From: Isoetes taiwanensis
Taxonomy: Eukaryota > Streptophyta > Lycopodiopsida > Isoetales > Isoetaceae
NCBI GenBank assembly: GCA_021234155.1
Contig: JAJEKV010000039.1
Coordinates: forward strand, 10,553,077-10,617,076
Length of the DNA stretch: 64,000 bases
Reading direction: 5' to 3'
Shown: positions 52,871 through 62,864 of the stretch, piece after piece
Layout: each line of letters opens with the position of its first letter
How positions within the stretch are numbered: the stretch's first letter is position 1
Made by a program: the position numbers and the translations under genes
Notes under the pieces: model-generated
The model's database searches: none
Seen by the model: only the letters and a program-made list of their open reading frames with translations
What the model was told of the DNA's origin: nothing

Positions 52871-53550
52871 ATCTGAGATCGATCCGACCGGATCGCGATT
52901 CTCGAGCGGGCGAGCATGCAAGAGTTGCATCGTTGCTGCATGCATTGCATGCATTTGAACCTCTCATCCGGTTAGGGGATCGCTATTTCTTCACTGCATT
53001 AGCCTCCGGCTTCTCATCGGCGTTTTCTCTTAGCCCGGCGGTGTTTCGGGTTATGTTCTATGCTCTCCCTCCCTCCCTCCCTTAAGTATTTTGTTTATAT
53101 ATGTTGTTAAGCGTGCGCGGCGCTTTAATCGACCCTAAGCTTTTTGAGGTTTTTGTTCTTCTCTATTGTGTTTTGTGGTCTTATCTGCAGTGCAGGCGTT
53201 GCCGCGGCGTTGGTTTCTTTTGGGCGTGGGTTTTGGGAAGTTTAGCGGCCCGGCGTTGTCTAAAAGCCTTGCCTAGGGCTTATCGCTAGGGTTTTTCCTC
53301 GAAAACCGAAGAAGGGCTTTTTTTTAATCCCGGCGATAAGCCCTAGGCAGGTACACTAGCCAAACATCTATGATATATTTTTGTATTTTGGGGTCCAGGT
53401 GTTATGACTGGATATTCCCTGTATTTTTTGTTTTTTGGGTAGCTTGCGATATGCAGCTACCCACTCTCTACCATTGTAATTACACTGCTGGGATGAATAG
53501 AAAAGCCCCATCCATGGCGTTGTTGTGTCATGCGAGTCGCAGCTCGAGAA
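52871..53550 (-). mobile_element. Second Helentron-like family, copy 2b
   Basis: About 180 bp (52873-53065) nearly repeats 2a (52349-52530): hairpin CGATCCG-AC-CGGATCG, GATTCTCGAGC, GAGCATGCAAGAGTTGCAT, CTCATCCGGTTAGGGGATCGC. The minus-strand 5' end is TCTCGAGCTGCGACTCGCATGACACAAC, recalling GACTCGC..GACACAAAA of elements A-C. The outer junctions read CAAA | ... | ATTGATG, i.e. T^T on the element strand. 53270-53349 is an internal 17-bp palindrome. Confidence 0.6.
53270..53349. repeat. 17-bp perfect inverted repeat with 46-base loop
   Basis: TGCCTAGGGCTTATCGC (53270-53286) and its complement (53333-53349). The loop TAGGGTTTTTCCTCGAAAACC...TTTAATCCCG is similar, in inverse orientation, to A at 13800-13835 and C1 at 30965-31010, linking the two Helentron-like families. 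Confidence 0.85.
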
Positions 53551-53553
53551 TTG

Positions 53554-55420
53554 ATGTGTTTCAACAGTGTATAACAAAAGATAATAAAATAACAAATATA
53601 CAATCCTTATCTGCCAATGTTAGCAAGGTTTCCAAGTCCGTGAGTTGAGCGAATAAGTCCAAAGCCTTTTTTCTCTCTTTTTTTTACAAAAGCTAGCTTA
53701 TCCATCAAAGCAACAAGAGGTTGATACTCATTAAATAGTCTTTTTGCAGGGGAATTAAGCGATATTCACCTAATTGATACATTTTTTAGCAATTTGCTTC
53801 CTTTCGTCAATCCCATGGCCATCTTCTTGAACCTTTTTAATTTGTAATTCAATGATTACATTAAATAAATGGCAAGTGAAAAAAGAAACTACTAGAACCA
53901 TCCAAATTAAGACATGCAAGCCAAGCAAGAATATTCAAAAAACACAATCACTTTCAAATGTTGCCTACTCTATGCCACAACATTAGCTACCTTTTAACAC
54001 TTCACAATGTGTTTTTGCCTTGGACCCAAATGATGATGCACCTTATTTATTGCTATCAAATATTTATGCTGCAGCTGGCATGCAGAAACAACACGGATAA
54101 TAAAAGTCACTTATAATAATGGTTTGCATAACTGGATTAATAATATGAATTGAGATGCTAACTATTGTTGTGAACTATGTCTGTGTCACAAGCTCTCCAT
54201 GCCCCAATTATCAAATAGAAAGGGATGGACAATGGAAGAGGCCTTATTGCTTCTATTATGCCCTGCTAAAGCATGTGTCATTCAATTGCATACTAACGAC
54301 ATTCTAACTTCAAACCCGTTTGGTGAAGCAAAGTCTAAATGCCACTATGTAGCCACTGTCTAATACAATCTAGCTAATGCCACCCTAGCCACCGTGTCTG
54401 CATGACCTGTTAAAAAAAAAGAACAACACAACCTAACTCTAACCTAGCATGTCGCAACAACAAACTAACAACCACCATATCTGCCCTAGCCTTAAAGCAA
54501 CATCAAGCACCTTAGCATGCCAAACAGTACTGCCAAAGTACTAGCCTGTCAAACACTAGCATGAAAGAACACCTTCAGAATTGTGAATGAATCGTATATC
54601 TTTTTGGTTTGCTTCTGAAGAATGTTTATGTATCTTGTACCAAGTTTTCCACTTTCTAGATGCATTCAAAGTCATCCACAATTTGGTAAGCTAAATTAAT
54701 CCTATATGCCATACATTGGGGTTGAGGAGGAACCAGATCAAGCAGGTGCGCCAGCAAGAAGTGCTCTTTGTGTTCCATGTTCATGGAAGGAAAGAAGACC
54801 GTATTTATTGCATCTGAAAGTGGATACCATAGAGAAGCATATGGGAAAGATGTAAGTGAAACAGACAATAGATGGTTAGGAAGAGCATGTGGTTCAATGG
54901 AATGAAAATTGCAAGCATAAGAAATATGAAAGAGTATGAGGAGCATTTAAGGAATGAAGAGATACGAAAAGGAGCTCTTACAATTTCTAGCCTATGGAAA
55001 AGCTTGGCGAACAGGCAGCTAAGAATAGAATAAAATAGAACAGAGTTTTTATCATCCACAGAGACCAATTGGCCTATGGGATCCAAACAGGGGGCGCAGC
55101 AAGCATATTACTGTCCGGGTTAAAAACACCCCCTCCATGCCCCGAAGGGTTGTTTCAGGGAAACTAGTGCAGTTCCAAACAGTTTACCATGTTTTGAATT
55201 TGGGATGATCCATGACAGATTATGAGAAGTTTGTTCAATTGCAAGACAACTCAAACTTCCCACACTCGCACTGGTCACGGACTAGTGGTTGGAAATGTGC
55301 AGCCGCATTGAATGAAGTAATGAAACAAGACTTAATCGAAGTAGTAAAAAAACTGTGACTACGTTGGAAATTCTCGTAGCTGAACCTCCAAAAACTACAG
55401 GATGGCAAGCATAATAATCC
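53554..55420. other. hAT interior, AT-rich
   Basis: No gene recognised. 55071-55135 (GGCCTATGGGATCCAAAC...GTTAAAAACACCCC) is a second copy of the 3' part of the SINE-like repeat at 5551-5615. Confidence 0.4.
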
Positions 55421-55881
55421 GGACCGCCGTATTTAGAGTCCGGGATGTGGTATTTCCGGACTTTTTTTGTGGTATTTTCGGCCACCCATTATCAGCCACT
55501 GTAACTTCACAGTTTCAAGCCCAGAATCAACTGTTTTGGGGCATTTTTGGATCAATCCGGCTCTATCTGGGCTCAAATCGCTTCCTCTCTTCATCAAACT
55601 AACATTAAAGAGGCAGACAAAGTGATTAGAAGGGCTTTTGAAGTAGTTCAAGCCGTCCACGGAGCTGCAAGAACGATCCGACCAAAGATTTCAGCTCTGG
55701 CCCGCAGTTTCGCGCTTGGTTTTTGGCCAGAAATACCACTTTTTGGCCAGAAATACCACCCTTTTGGCCGGAAATATCATTTTTTTTTTCCGGAAATACC
55801 ACCTGGTTGATAACGGATGTCCAGAAATACCACCAAGAAAGTCCGGAAATACCACATCTCGAACTCTAAATACGGACGTCC
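55421..55881. mobile_element. 461-bp MITE-like element with ~45-bp inverted ends
   Basis: The left end GGACCGCCGTATTTAGAGTCC...ATGTGGTATTTCCGGACTTT and the complement of the right end GGACGTCCGTATTTAGAGTTC... agree at about 40 of 45 positions. AATCC lies on both sides (55416-55420, 55882-55886) and may be the TSD. Internally AGAAATACCAC(C) recurs at least five times, in both orientations. Confidence 0.75.
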
Positions 55882-56394
55882 AATCCGCAATCCAATCCTA
55901 ATAATCTATGATAAGCTATAATCTCATTTTTATGCTTCTTATGACAGTTTTTAAGACTGATTATCTTTTTACTGTTATGGTTTAGTCAAGATTTCAATGC
56001 TATTTCCAAGTCCAATATGTATATCAATAATTCTAGGCTTGTAATACTTATGAGTAGGCTTGTAAGACTTCAATTATTCAAATTTGGAGACAGGTTGCTT
56101 GTCAAAACAAGTAATACTTGTTATATGTTGTATCTCTTTTCTTTTTATGTAAAGTATCTGCTTCCCTTACGAGGTCGATATAATGGTTTTATGCAATGAA
56201 GATTTCTACTCTGAAAGAGCTTGCAAGGGGATTCATAGACTTCAATGGGTTTATCTCCCTTGTTCAACTCTGATTGCAGGAGAAGCTTGAGAAATATGAG
56301 GTGAGCATTTTAAACAGCCCTTTCAACTTGAAGAGCTTTGCCAGTTAGACTATGCGCCTTGTTCTATTACACTATTAAAACAATTTGCACTTTT

Positions 56395-56740
56395 TTTTAT
56401 CATTGTGACTGCTTCCATCATTTTTATTTAGTTACATGTAGATACTTGTACAAACGGGCAATACTTGTTATCTAATTTTCTTAAATTGAAAGAGGTAAAG
56501 AAAACATGGCCTACACGTATTTATGATTGTGACTACTTTTATCATTTGAAGTTAGTTACAGGTAGGTGCTTTTACAAACAAGCATTACTTGTTATGTTAA
56601 TTTCTTAAATTGAAATAGATAAAGAAAACAGGATCTGCACTTATTTATCATTGTGACTACTTCCATCATTTGAATTTAATTACAGATAGGTGCTTGTGCA
56701 AACAAGCAATACTTGTTATGTTGTTTTCTTAAATGCACAG
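56395..56740. repeat. Three tandem copies of a ~123-bp unit
   Basis: Units begin at about 56397, 56520 and 56643 with TTTAT.ATTGTGACT.CTT and share TTAGTTACA.GTAG.TGCTT.TACAAAC and AATACTTGTTATNT. The copies are diverged and have no coding potential. Confidence 0.8.
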
Positions 56741-57949
56741 ATTTATTATCTTATGTCAATCTGCACATGCACAAATTGATCTGGCTATAGCACATAGGAA
56801 TTGAAAATACTTTGCAATTGGTCGGTTGAAAATTGGTCTTTGTAGACCATAGTACAAAAACATTTGGTCGACTAAATATAACAGTGCCATTAATGAAAGT
56901 TATTCGTAGAAACTATGATGTAGCTTGCCAAACTGATATGATCCTGGAGCAGATAAGATTCGATTCAACATTGAAGGAGCACTCAGCTCATTGCCAACTG
57001 GATCGATTCCCAGAGGAAAATCGTGTGATGTTGTATGCTCGATTTGCAGAATTGAATTTAAAATTCGTGTTTTCCGACTTGGTTCCCATTGCTACAGTAA
57101 ACGCTGGCCTTTGATAAATTGTTGCTTTTCTTTTTTCGAAGTGTTTTAGACCATTGCAGGCGCACTTCGAGAAGCTGGTTGCCAATAAGGATGAGAATAT
57201 AAGATAAAAATGAATTTCAAGGCTCAAAGTATAATGGCCTCCAAAATTGGGTCTGTGTGACAAAGTTAATGGTGTTAGTAAATAGAAAGGGACATGATAC
57301 ATGAACCTCAAATAAATAATGTAGTCATGACAAAATATTGAACAGATAAGTTCAAAGTCAAATATGAAAAGAATTGGAACCGTGTGATGCATAGGACATA
57401 AGGTATGAAAAGAACTGGAAATGTGTGATGCGCAGGACATAAAGGTCTCAGGATAGAGCAATATTGCTTTTTGGTAAGTTCAAATCCCCACGTATTGAAA
57501 ATTGGACTATAGGTAAAAATTGACTAGATAAATATTGAACTAGAAATTTGACTATAAATTCTTGCCAAATATTTAACATAGATAGAATTAGATCATAATA
57601 GTGCATTATGTATGATAGCTTCATGATTATAAAAGAACTATTGGTAAACTATCGCCATAGGGATTACAAAAAGAAACTTATGAGTATTTTATCGCCAATG
57701 GGTACTATTAAACTGGGTTTGTGGATATGTTTTATCGCCTTAAAAAACTTCTTCATACTTAGATTGTTTGCCATACTAGCTATAGCCAGACTAGCACCTG
57801 ACAGCCCAAACTCGAGCTCTTGTGATTCGATCCGTTGAATAAAGCCTGTATATAAATCAATCAGGTAACTGGCAACTTCATCTTGAATTTAAATTGGTCG
57901 ATCCGGGCCTTGTGCTGGACCGACAGTTTGAATTCCAGAGAGGGCTTCA

Positions 57950-58985
57950 ACCCTAATCTAGAAAACCATATCTGGCCTTTCATGCTATTTAAAATAACTT
58001 AGAGATAATTAGCCTAAGTTACAATAGTCATCTTATTAATTTAATTTAACCCCTTAAATCTAAACCATGCAACTTAGGTTAGCTAGGGAAATTCATCCCT
58101 AGGTTATCCATATTCCATATCTGTGCCATGATTTCTGTAATTATGTACTGCTATAACATGATCAACATCATCATGACAACCCAGTAATGAGCTGGAGAGA
58201 CATTTAGGGCAACCTCGACGAAGCAGAGCATCAGAATTGTGTTCAATGCATATTGCAGTACATTCTATACCACAACATGCACGTTAAAGAATACCAAACC
58301 TTGTTTGAAATGTCAAACCCGTCAACTGGAGATGATGCAACAACATATTAGCAAGCAATGGCAATAATGGGGCCTACTCAAACATGGAAGAGGTCAATAC
58401 ATTAAGGCTCTCAATTCTCGAAGATATAATACCATTTGGCATGCAGGGTACATATCCCTCAGTCAAAATGTACAACTACCCAATCCTAGTACGTAGAGAA
58501 TCCCCACAACCAATGGCAGCTCAAGAAAGCAACCTAAACATAATATCCATATCAGAGCTCTAACTCTAGCATCTTTCACATATGATTAGCTTGGCTTCTA
58601 GACCCCATCTAAAAAATAGTTCTAAGGGCAACCCACCATGCATTAGCACCTTATTTTTTGTGGGCTTTTGTGGTTCAAACACGACGCTGAATATGCCATG
58701 GATATGCCACATATATGCCATGGATGGATATTCCTTGGTTCAATAATAACGGTGGCCAATATATAAGGTGCTTACATATGAAGCTCCAAATCCTGTAGCT
58801 CTAACATCATCAATACAATTGATTCCATTTTCAGAATATTTTAGAGAAAAAAGAAGGTCGACAAAGGAAATCATATGGTCATCACCAACATCAGATCTTG
58901 ACAGGAACAAAGATTGTCTTCCAAACTAGCACAAATTCATAACCAAACATTGTGTTATCAAATTAGCAGTGAATTCGACCCCAAT
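57950..58985. other. Intergenic between Copia-B and CACTA element
   Basis: No gene or element end recognised. One short direct repeat of GATATGCCA/ATATGCCATGGAT lies near 58690-58730. Confidence 0.5.
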
Positions 58986-59411
58986 CACTACAAGGGATAG
59001 TCGTCCTTCAACGACGTCGACGAACGACGGGTCGTCGTCGAAAAATGACGACATCGTCGTTCAACGACGACAACGTCGTTTCGACGTCGTTCAACGACGT
59101 GTATCAGGGCTGACGTGTCGGATTTGCCTGCGTGGCATGGTACTGTTGCCAAGCTGGCAGGCCTGCGTGTCAATACACGTCAGCTGGACGTCGTTCAACG
59201 ACGTCTCACATAGCTGACGTCGCGCCGCGTCCTGCGTGGAAATGGGCTGTTGCCAACCTGGCAGCCTGCGTGTCAAGACGCGCCAGCTGGACGTCGTTCA
59301 ACGACGTCTCACAGAGCTGACGTTTCATGTTGGCCTCCGTGGCATGGTGCTGGTGCCAAGCTGGCCTGCCTGCGTGCCAGGACACGTCAGCCTCGACGTC
59401 GTTAAACGACG
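58986..59411 (+). repeat. CACTA subterminal palindromes and ~104-bp tandem units
   Basis: The palindrome CGTCGTTCAACGACG is found at 59055, 59085, 59189 and 59292, and as CGTCGTTAAACGACG at 59397. From 59100 the palindromes cap three tandem units of about 104 bp (GCTGACGT.., GGCATGGT.CTG.TGCCAAGCTGGC, CGTCAGC). More variants occur near 60030, 60045 and 60149. In En/Spm, short subterminal repeats are binding sites for the accessory protein TNPA. Confidence 0.85.
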
Positions 59412-59456
59412 TCACACAGAGGAAATTTTTCTTTTTTTTTTTTTGCCAAATAAAAA

Positions 59457-59481
59457 CCCTAACCCTAACCCTAACCCTAAA
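59457..59481 (+). promoter_or_regulatory. Telomere-like (CCCTAA)4 tract upstream of an ORF
   Basis: Four CCCTAA units just before the ORF at 59529. Short telo-box tracts are known in leaders of plant genes. This one may belong to the promoter or leader of the transposon's transcript. Confidence 0.6.
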
Positions 59482-59528
59482 TCCACGTTATAAGTGGATC
59501 CATCAGTAGCTGCTGTTATTCTTATCTT

Positions 59529-59864
59529 TTGAGTGTTCTTCCCTATCTTGCTATAATGGTCCGGCAGTTGAAGACCACCTTCGCGCGATATGTTCCTTCT
59601 AGCAGTAATCCTCCTCCTCCAAGGGAAGACAACTCCAGCAACCCCCCTGCTTCTCCCGCTGAGAACCCTCCCTTCACCATCGTGGCAAAGATGAGTGAAA
59701 AGGAGCTTCTGATTGCACTAACATCTGGCGTTCCATGCGGGGAACGACTGGTAGAATGGCTCACCGAGCCAAACAAAGAGAAAACGACATTAATGGTGCA
59801 GATAATGATGCAAATGGTTGCATCAAACTGTCACGTCCTCAGGATGGACATAAGTAATGTATAA
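59529..59864 (+). CDS. Hypothetical first exon/ORF of the CACTA element
   Basis: 111-residue frame with a second ATG at 59556 (MVRQLKTTFARYVP). Proline/serine-rich middle (SSNPPPPREDNSSNPPASP), then a helical part (SEKELLIALTSGVPCGERLVEWLTEPNKEK). It sits between the subterminal repeats and tnp2, where CACTA elements often carry an accessory gene. No family recognised. It could be the first exon of a spliced transcript continuing at 60770. Confidence 0.4.
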   Translation: MSVLPYLAIMVRQLKTTFARYVPSSSNPPPPREDNSSNPPASPAENPPFTIVAKMSEKELLIALTSGVPCGERLVEWLTEPNKEKTTLMVQIMMQMVASNCHVLRMDISNV

Positions 59865-60718
59865 GCTTTTTTTTTTGAATGGAAACAATAAGTTTTTTTA
59901 TCTATTTGTGTTGTCGTTGTATAAGCATTTTATGAATGGGAACAATCAGTTTTTTTATTTATTTGTGTTATTTGTATTGTATGTTGTTTCTGTTATGTTA
60001 AACAATCACAGTTGGTCGTTTAACGACGTTATGATCATTTGGCGTCGTTAAGCGGCGTTATGATCATCATCGGCGTGGCATATGAGGGGCATCGGGCGGC
60101 CCAAAGGCGGCGTGGCATGCCTAGGTGTCGAGACCGCGTCGGCTTAGGCGTCGTTAAACGACGTCACCGACGTCGATAAACGGCGTTAAATATGGCGAAC
60201 CCCCGCTCGGGTTATTTACCATTTCTTTGTTATTTTGACTCGTTTGTTTCGGATTTTTTTGCGCCCGTGGGTCTTCATAAGGTAAGATCTCTGCTAATTT
60301 GTTTATCTTTGTGGTTTTAGAGTTAAACACCTCCAAATGCTAATAGATTAGAAGATTGAATCTTGAAAGTATGTTAAAAACTTGAGGGATGCATGATCAA
60401 GGTACTGGTCGGCTCCATCCCGAATGGAGAAGACTAGATATATCGGGTTTATGCACCTCGAGCGAAGTTTCAATCTTCATAGATTACAAAAGATTTGAAA
60501 GGTTGCGTGAATATAAAGTATTGGTCGACTCCATTTCAAATGGAGAGGACTAGATGTATCGGGTTCAGGCACCCTTCAATCAAATGCTTTCTAAATATCA
60601 TAAACGTTGTATGAATCTGAATCTTAAGAATAAACATTTGATAAAATCATGAAAAAAACATGGATATTTATATTTATTATATTATTAGATGGTTTTTTAT
60701 TAATATTTTTATTGTTTA
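59865..60718. other. CACTA non-coding stretch
   Basis: T-rich sequence with a duplicated AATGG.AACAAT.AGTTTTTTTAT.TATTTGTGTT block (59876-59970), three more CGTCGTTAAACG-type palindromes (60030-60160), and a near-repeat of TCGG..TCCAT.....AATGGAGA.GACTAGAT.TATCGGGTT (60410 and 60525). No gene seen. Confidence 0.5.
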
Positions 60719-61137
60719 CTAGAAAAACAACATGGACCTAACGTCGGAAGGAATTTGAACGTAAAAAGTGAGACGAAAAGCTTTGAGAAAGTTACATGGC
60801 GACTTTAGCAAGAATGTTACCCCAACAATTGCCACAAATAGTCCAATTAGACCCAAAGGACCGAGTCTTCCTAGAGGCTTTGGTGGTGTGCATGAAATGA
60901 ATGCCACCGATGTATGTACCATAAACATGTTTGAATGATTAGTTAACTTTATATCTTGATGTTACTTTTTTTTTTTTTTTATTTTTACTTGACAGAGCGG
61001 TTATATTGCAATTGTTCGATGTGCAAAGGACAAATAAAACGGATGAGAAAGACCTGCCCTCGACCATGTTGACAAATATGGTGAATGCCCGAACAAATCC
61101 AAAGCTCTCGGGCGCACATGTGGGGTATTCCAACGAG
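60719..61137 (+). CDS. Exon-like segments upstream of the SET-like region
   Basis: One exon-like stretch (RRKALRKLHGDFSKNVTPTIATN, ...GGVHEMNATD) ends with donor GAT|GTATGT at 60911. After a T-rich intron, acceptor TTGACAG at 60995 opens a second stretch (VILQLFDVQRTNKTDEKDLPSTM, ...LSGAHVGYSNE), ending at donor GAG|GTATAA (61137). The second joins in frame to the exon at 61226. The phase at the first junction is not resolved. Confidence 0.4.
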
Positions 61138-61225
61138 GTATAATACACGAATCTCATGAACTCGAATCAACTACTCTCATGTACTTGAATCGGCGTCTTA
61201 ACTTAGTTTGCTTGTATTTTGTTAG

Positions 61226-62066
61226 GAAGAAATTGAGAATGAAGTGAGCTCGAAAGATATAGATTTTGGGGTTATGTTGTCATTGGAAGTAGATGATGTT
61301 GATACTATGAATGCGTTCATAGAAAACCCTACAAAAGAAAGCCATCAACTTCCTCAAAGAGTATCCCATTACGTTGATAGAACTTCGTGTCGTGCAATGG
61401 CCGTTGCCAAGATTGGAGGGAATGACAATGTTCATCAAAATTGGAATGTACTAGATCATGTAGAAGAAAATAATCTTCCACCTTCACTAGTCCATTTGGT
61501 CCAGCCCTTTACAGATAAAGATCGTAAGAAATTCAATGCATGGCCTAGAGGCAAGCCAATTATTTATGGGGAGCAATTTACATATTGGGGTAGGCAGTAC
61601 ATGATTAAAAATAGTCGGTCCCCCTGTGCTGGCACAGGATTATATATTATGACGAATACAAAAGTCAAAGATGGTAATGATTTGTTCCTTTAATGCCATA
61701 TGTAGGTCCCGAATATAACTTTCGGACACTTGGCGTAAATTGAGTAAGCATCAGTGGCGCATGCTCATCTATGGCCTAAATTCAAATGCACGAACAATAT
61801 CCAAGCCCAGTGACTACGCAAGCTTCACATATATTGATGGTCGTCCTCAGTTGCATGGAAACCTTGCTGCTTTTATTAATAGCTCTATCGAGAATCTTGA
61901 AGCTACCAATTGTGAATTTGTCGAGGCAAACAAAGACCAAGAAGATTTTTTTAGGCGTAAAATTGACGGGAGATATATCATGGTTTATGCTATAAAAACT
62001 TTGTGTATTGGTGATGAATTGTTCATTGAATATGAATACGGTAGACCAATACCGGAGGTCCTTTGA
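61226..62066 (+). CDS. SET-domain-like protein region carried by the CACTA element
   Basis: The first exon, 61226 to about 61675, ends SRSPCAGTGLYIMTNTKVKDG, matching the start of a SET fold (G.G.G..A...I..G). A short intron follows (donor G|GTAATG at about 61676; acceptor at 61706 or 61749). The second exon 61740-62066 has FTYIDGRPQLHGNLAAFINSS, ATNCEFVE, IMVYAIKTLCIGDELFIEYEYG, matching the SET C-terminal half (FINHSC.PNC, GEEL..DYG). The catalytic NHS-C reads NSSI, so methyltransferase activity is doubtful or diverged. SET proteins methylate lysines. The alternative is a coincidentally similar transposon domain, which I think unlikely given both halves in order. Confidence 0.6.
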
Positions 62067-62102
62067 TGATGTACTCAAATTACTCATATAATTTTCGTCG
62101 GA

Positions 62103-62175
62103 ATGCACCCTTTTTCTTCTTCTTCTTCGAATTCTTCTTCTTCTTCTTCTTCTTTTTCGAATTCTTCGAATCCTT
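62103..62175 (+). repeat. TTC trinucleotide microsatellite
   Basis: Runs of TTC broken by TTCGAATTC; it produces poly-Ser or poly-Arg peptides on the two strands. Confidence 0.9.
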
Positions 62176-62349
62176 CTTCTCTTGGAATGAGATTGCACAT
62201 ATTGAAGATAAATGTGTATTATATCTTCAATATATGCTTTGATTATGACATAAAATTTTATATTTCGTTCGTTATTAAATGCTTAAAATTTGACAAACAC
62301 GGGCTCTCAATGCATGTATCAATCACGTATATATTTCGTTTAATCTGAC

Positions 62350-62709
62350 GTGCAGGGTAGGCAAGTGGATATGAGACCACATCCAAGCGTACTGAATTGG
62401 CGACATCAAACGTCATTGCGGATAGCAGAATTAGAATACATTGAGCAGTATGGTACAAACATGGGCACAACGCATAATGAAGAGTACAATGATGAAGATG
62501 AACAGGAATACGATGATGAAGATGACGACAATGCCCCTATGGACGACTTCATGGAAGTTGAGGAACCCATAGCCGACATGTTAGATGCATTTGGCCCAAT
62601 CTTCGACAACGACCTAGATGACGATATAAATACTCCTAACGATGGTCATGAAGATCACGTTTTATTGGAGGAGGCGATAAAGCATTATATCCAGTGCAAG
62701 CATATCTAG
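62350..62709 (+). CDS. Probable N-terminal part of tnp2 transposase
   Basis: Acidic 119-residue frame (DEDEQEYDDEDDDNAP, MLDAFGPIFDNDL) ending HVLLEEAIKHYIQCK, which resembles the LL..A...LY.GC segment preceding the tnp2 core. It ends at TAG 62707-62709. The core starts at 62865 after an apparent intron (GTAAG near 62788, acceptor near 62860) or a frame break. Confidence 0.5.
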   Translation: MQGRQVDMRPHPSVLNWRHQTSLRIAELEYIEQYGTNMGTTHNEEYNDEDEQEYDDEDDDNAPMDDFMEVEEPIADMLDAFGPIFDNDLDDDINTPNDGHEDHVLLEEAIKHYIQCKHI

Positions 62710-62864
62710 ATTGACGACATCTTTATTGATATTAAACCTTCAAGCCAAATTCAAATGGAGCAATGCGGTTATTACGGCTTTGTTAGAGTAAGTACAATTG
62801 CAATCACTTGACTTATTGAATTTGTAGTTGAATGTATACGTAAAGGTCTGTTTTATACAGGTTA

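Larger units (their letters stand above)
49596..57794 (-). mobile_element. Decayed hAT-like DNA transposon (8.2 kb with nested inserts)
   Basis: Flanked by CACCTGA(T/C) at 49589-49596 and 57795-57802, an about 8-bp duplication; the Copia-B 3' LTR reads CATCTGATAGCCC at the empty site. Ends are TTAGTGTTG and, from the right, CTAGTCTGG, loosely the hAT TAGNG pattern. A minus-strand hAT dimerisation domain at about 50800-51050 supports the superfamily. Nested inside are a tandem Helentron-like pair, a MITE-like element and a SINE-like fragment. 49600-50560 and 57115-57790 hold nothing else recognisable. Confidence 0.65.
6619..57949 (-). mobile_element. Copia-B: old Ty1/copia retrotransposon split by nested insertions
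   Basis: Outermost element. Read on the minus strand, the order is 5' LTR (57949 down to 43275, twice interrupted), PBS, gag N-terminus (43260-42884), gag C-terminus (9918-9360), protease, integrase, reverse transcriptase (to about 6960) and 3' LTR (6950-6619). This protease-integrase-RT order is the copia order. Joining 42884 to 9918 restores the gag alignment to its Copia-A relative (KSSSQIDILEKQLKK). The RNase H part is deleted so that RT abuts the 3' LTR. Flanks GGACA and ACCCT do not match, so no TSD remains or an edge has moved. It carries multiple stops and is inactive. Confidence 0.85.
43275..57949 (-). repeat. Copia-B 5' LTR, split by LINE and hAT-like element
   Basis: Pieces 43275-43384, 49515-49595 and 57802-57949 align in order with the 3' LTR 6619-6950. 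The joins fall exactly at the target duplications of the LINE and the hAT-like element. Confidence 0.85.

Noticed and set aside
56833-57114. 93-residue ORF (MVFVDHSTKTFGRLNITV...)
   Set aside because: Reads somewhat like protein but has no recognisable domain, no neighbour in frame, and lies in a decayed hAT interior.
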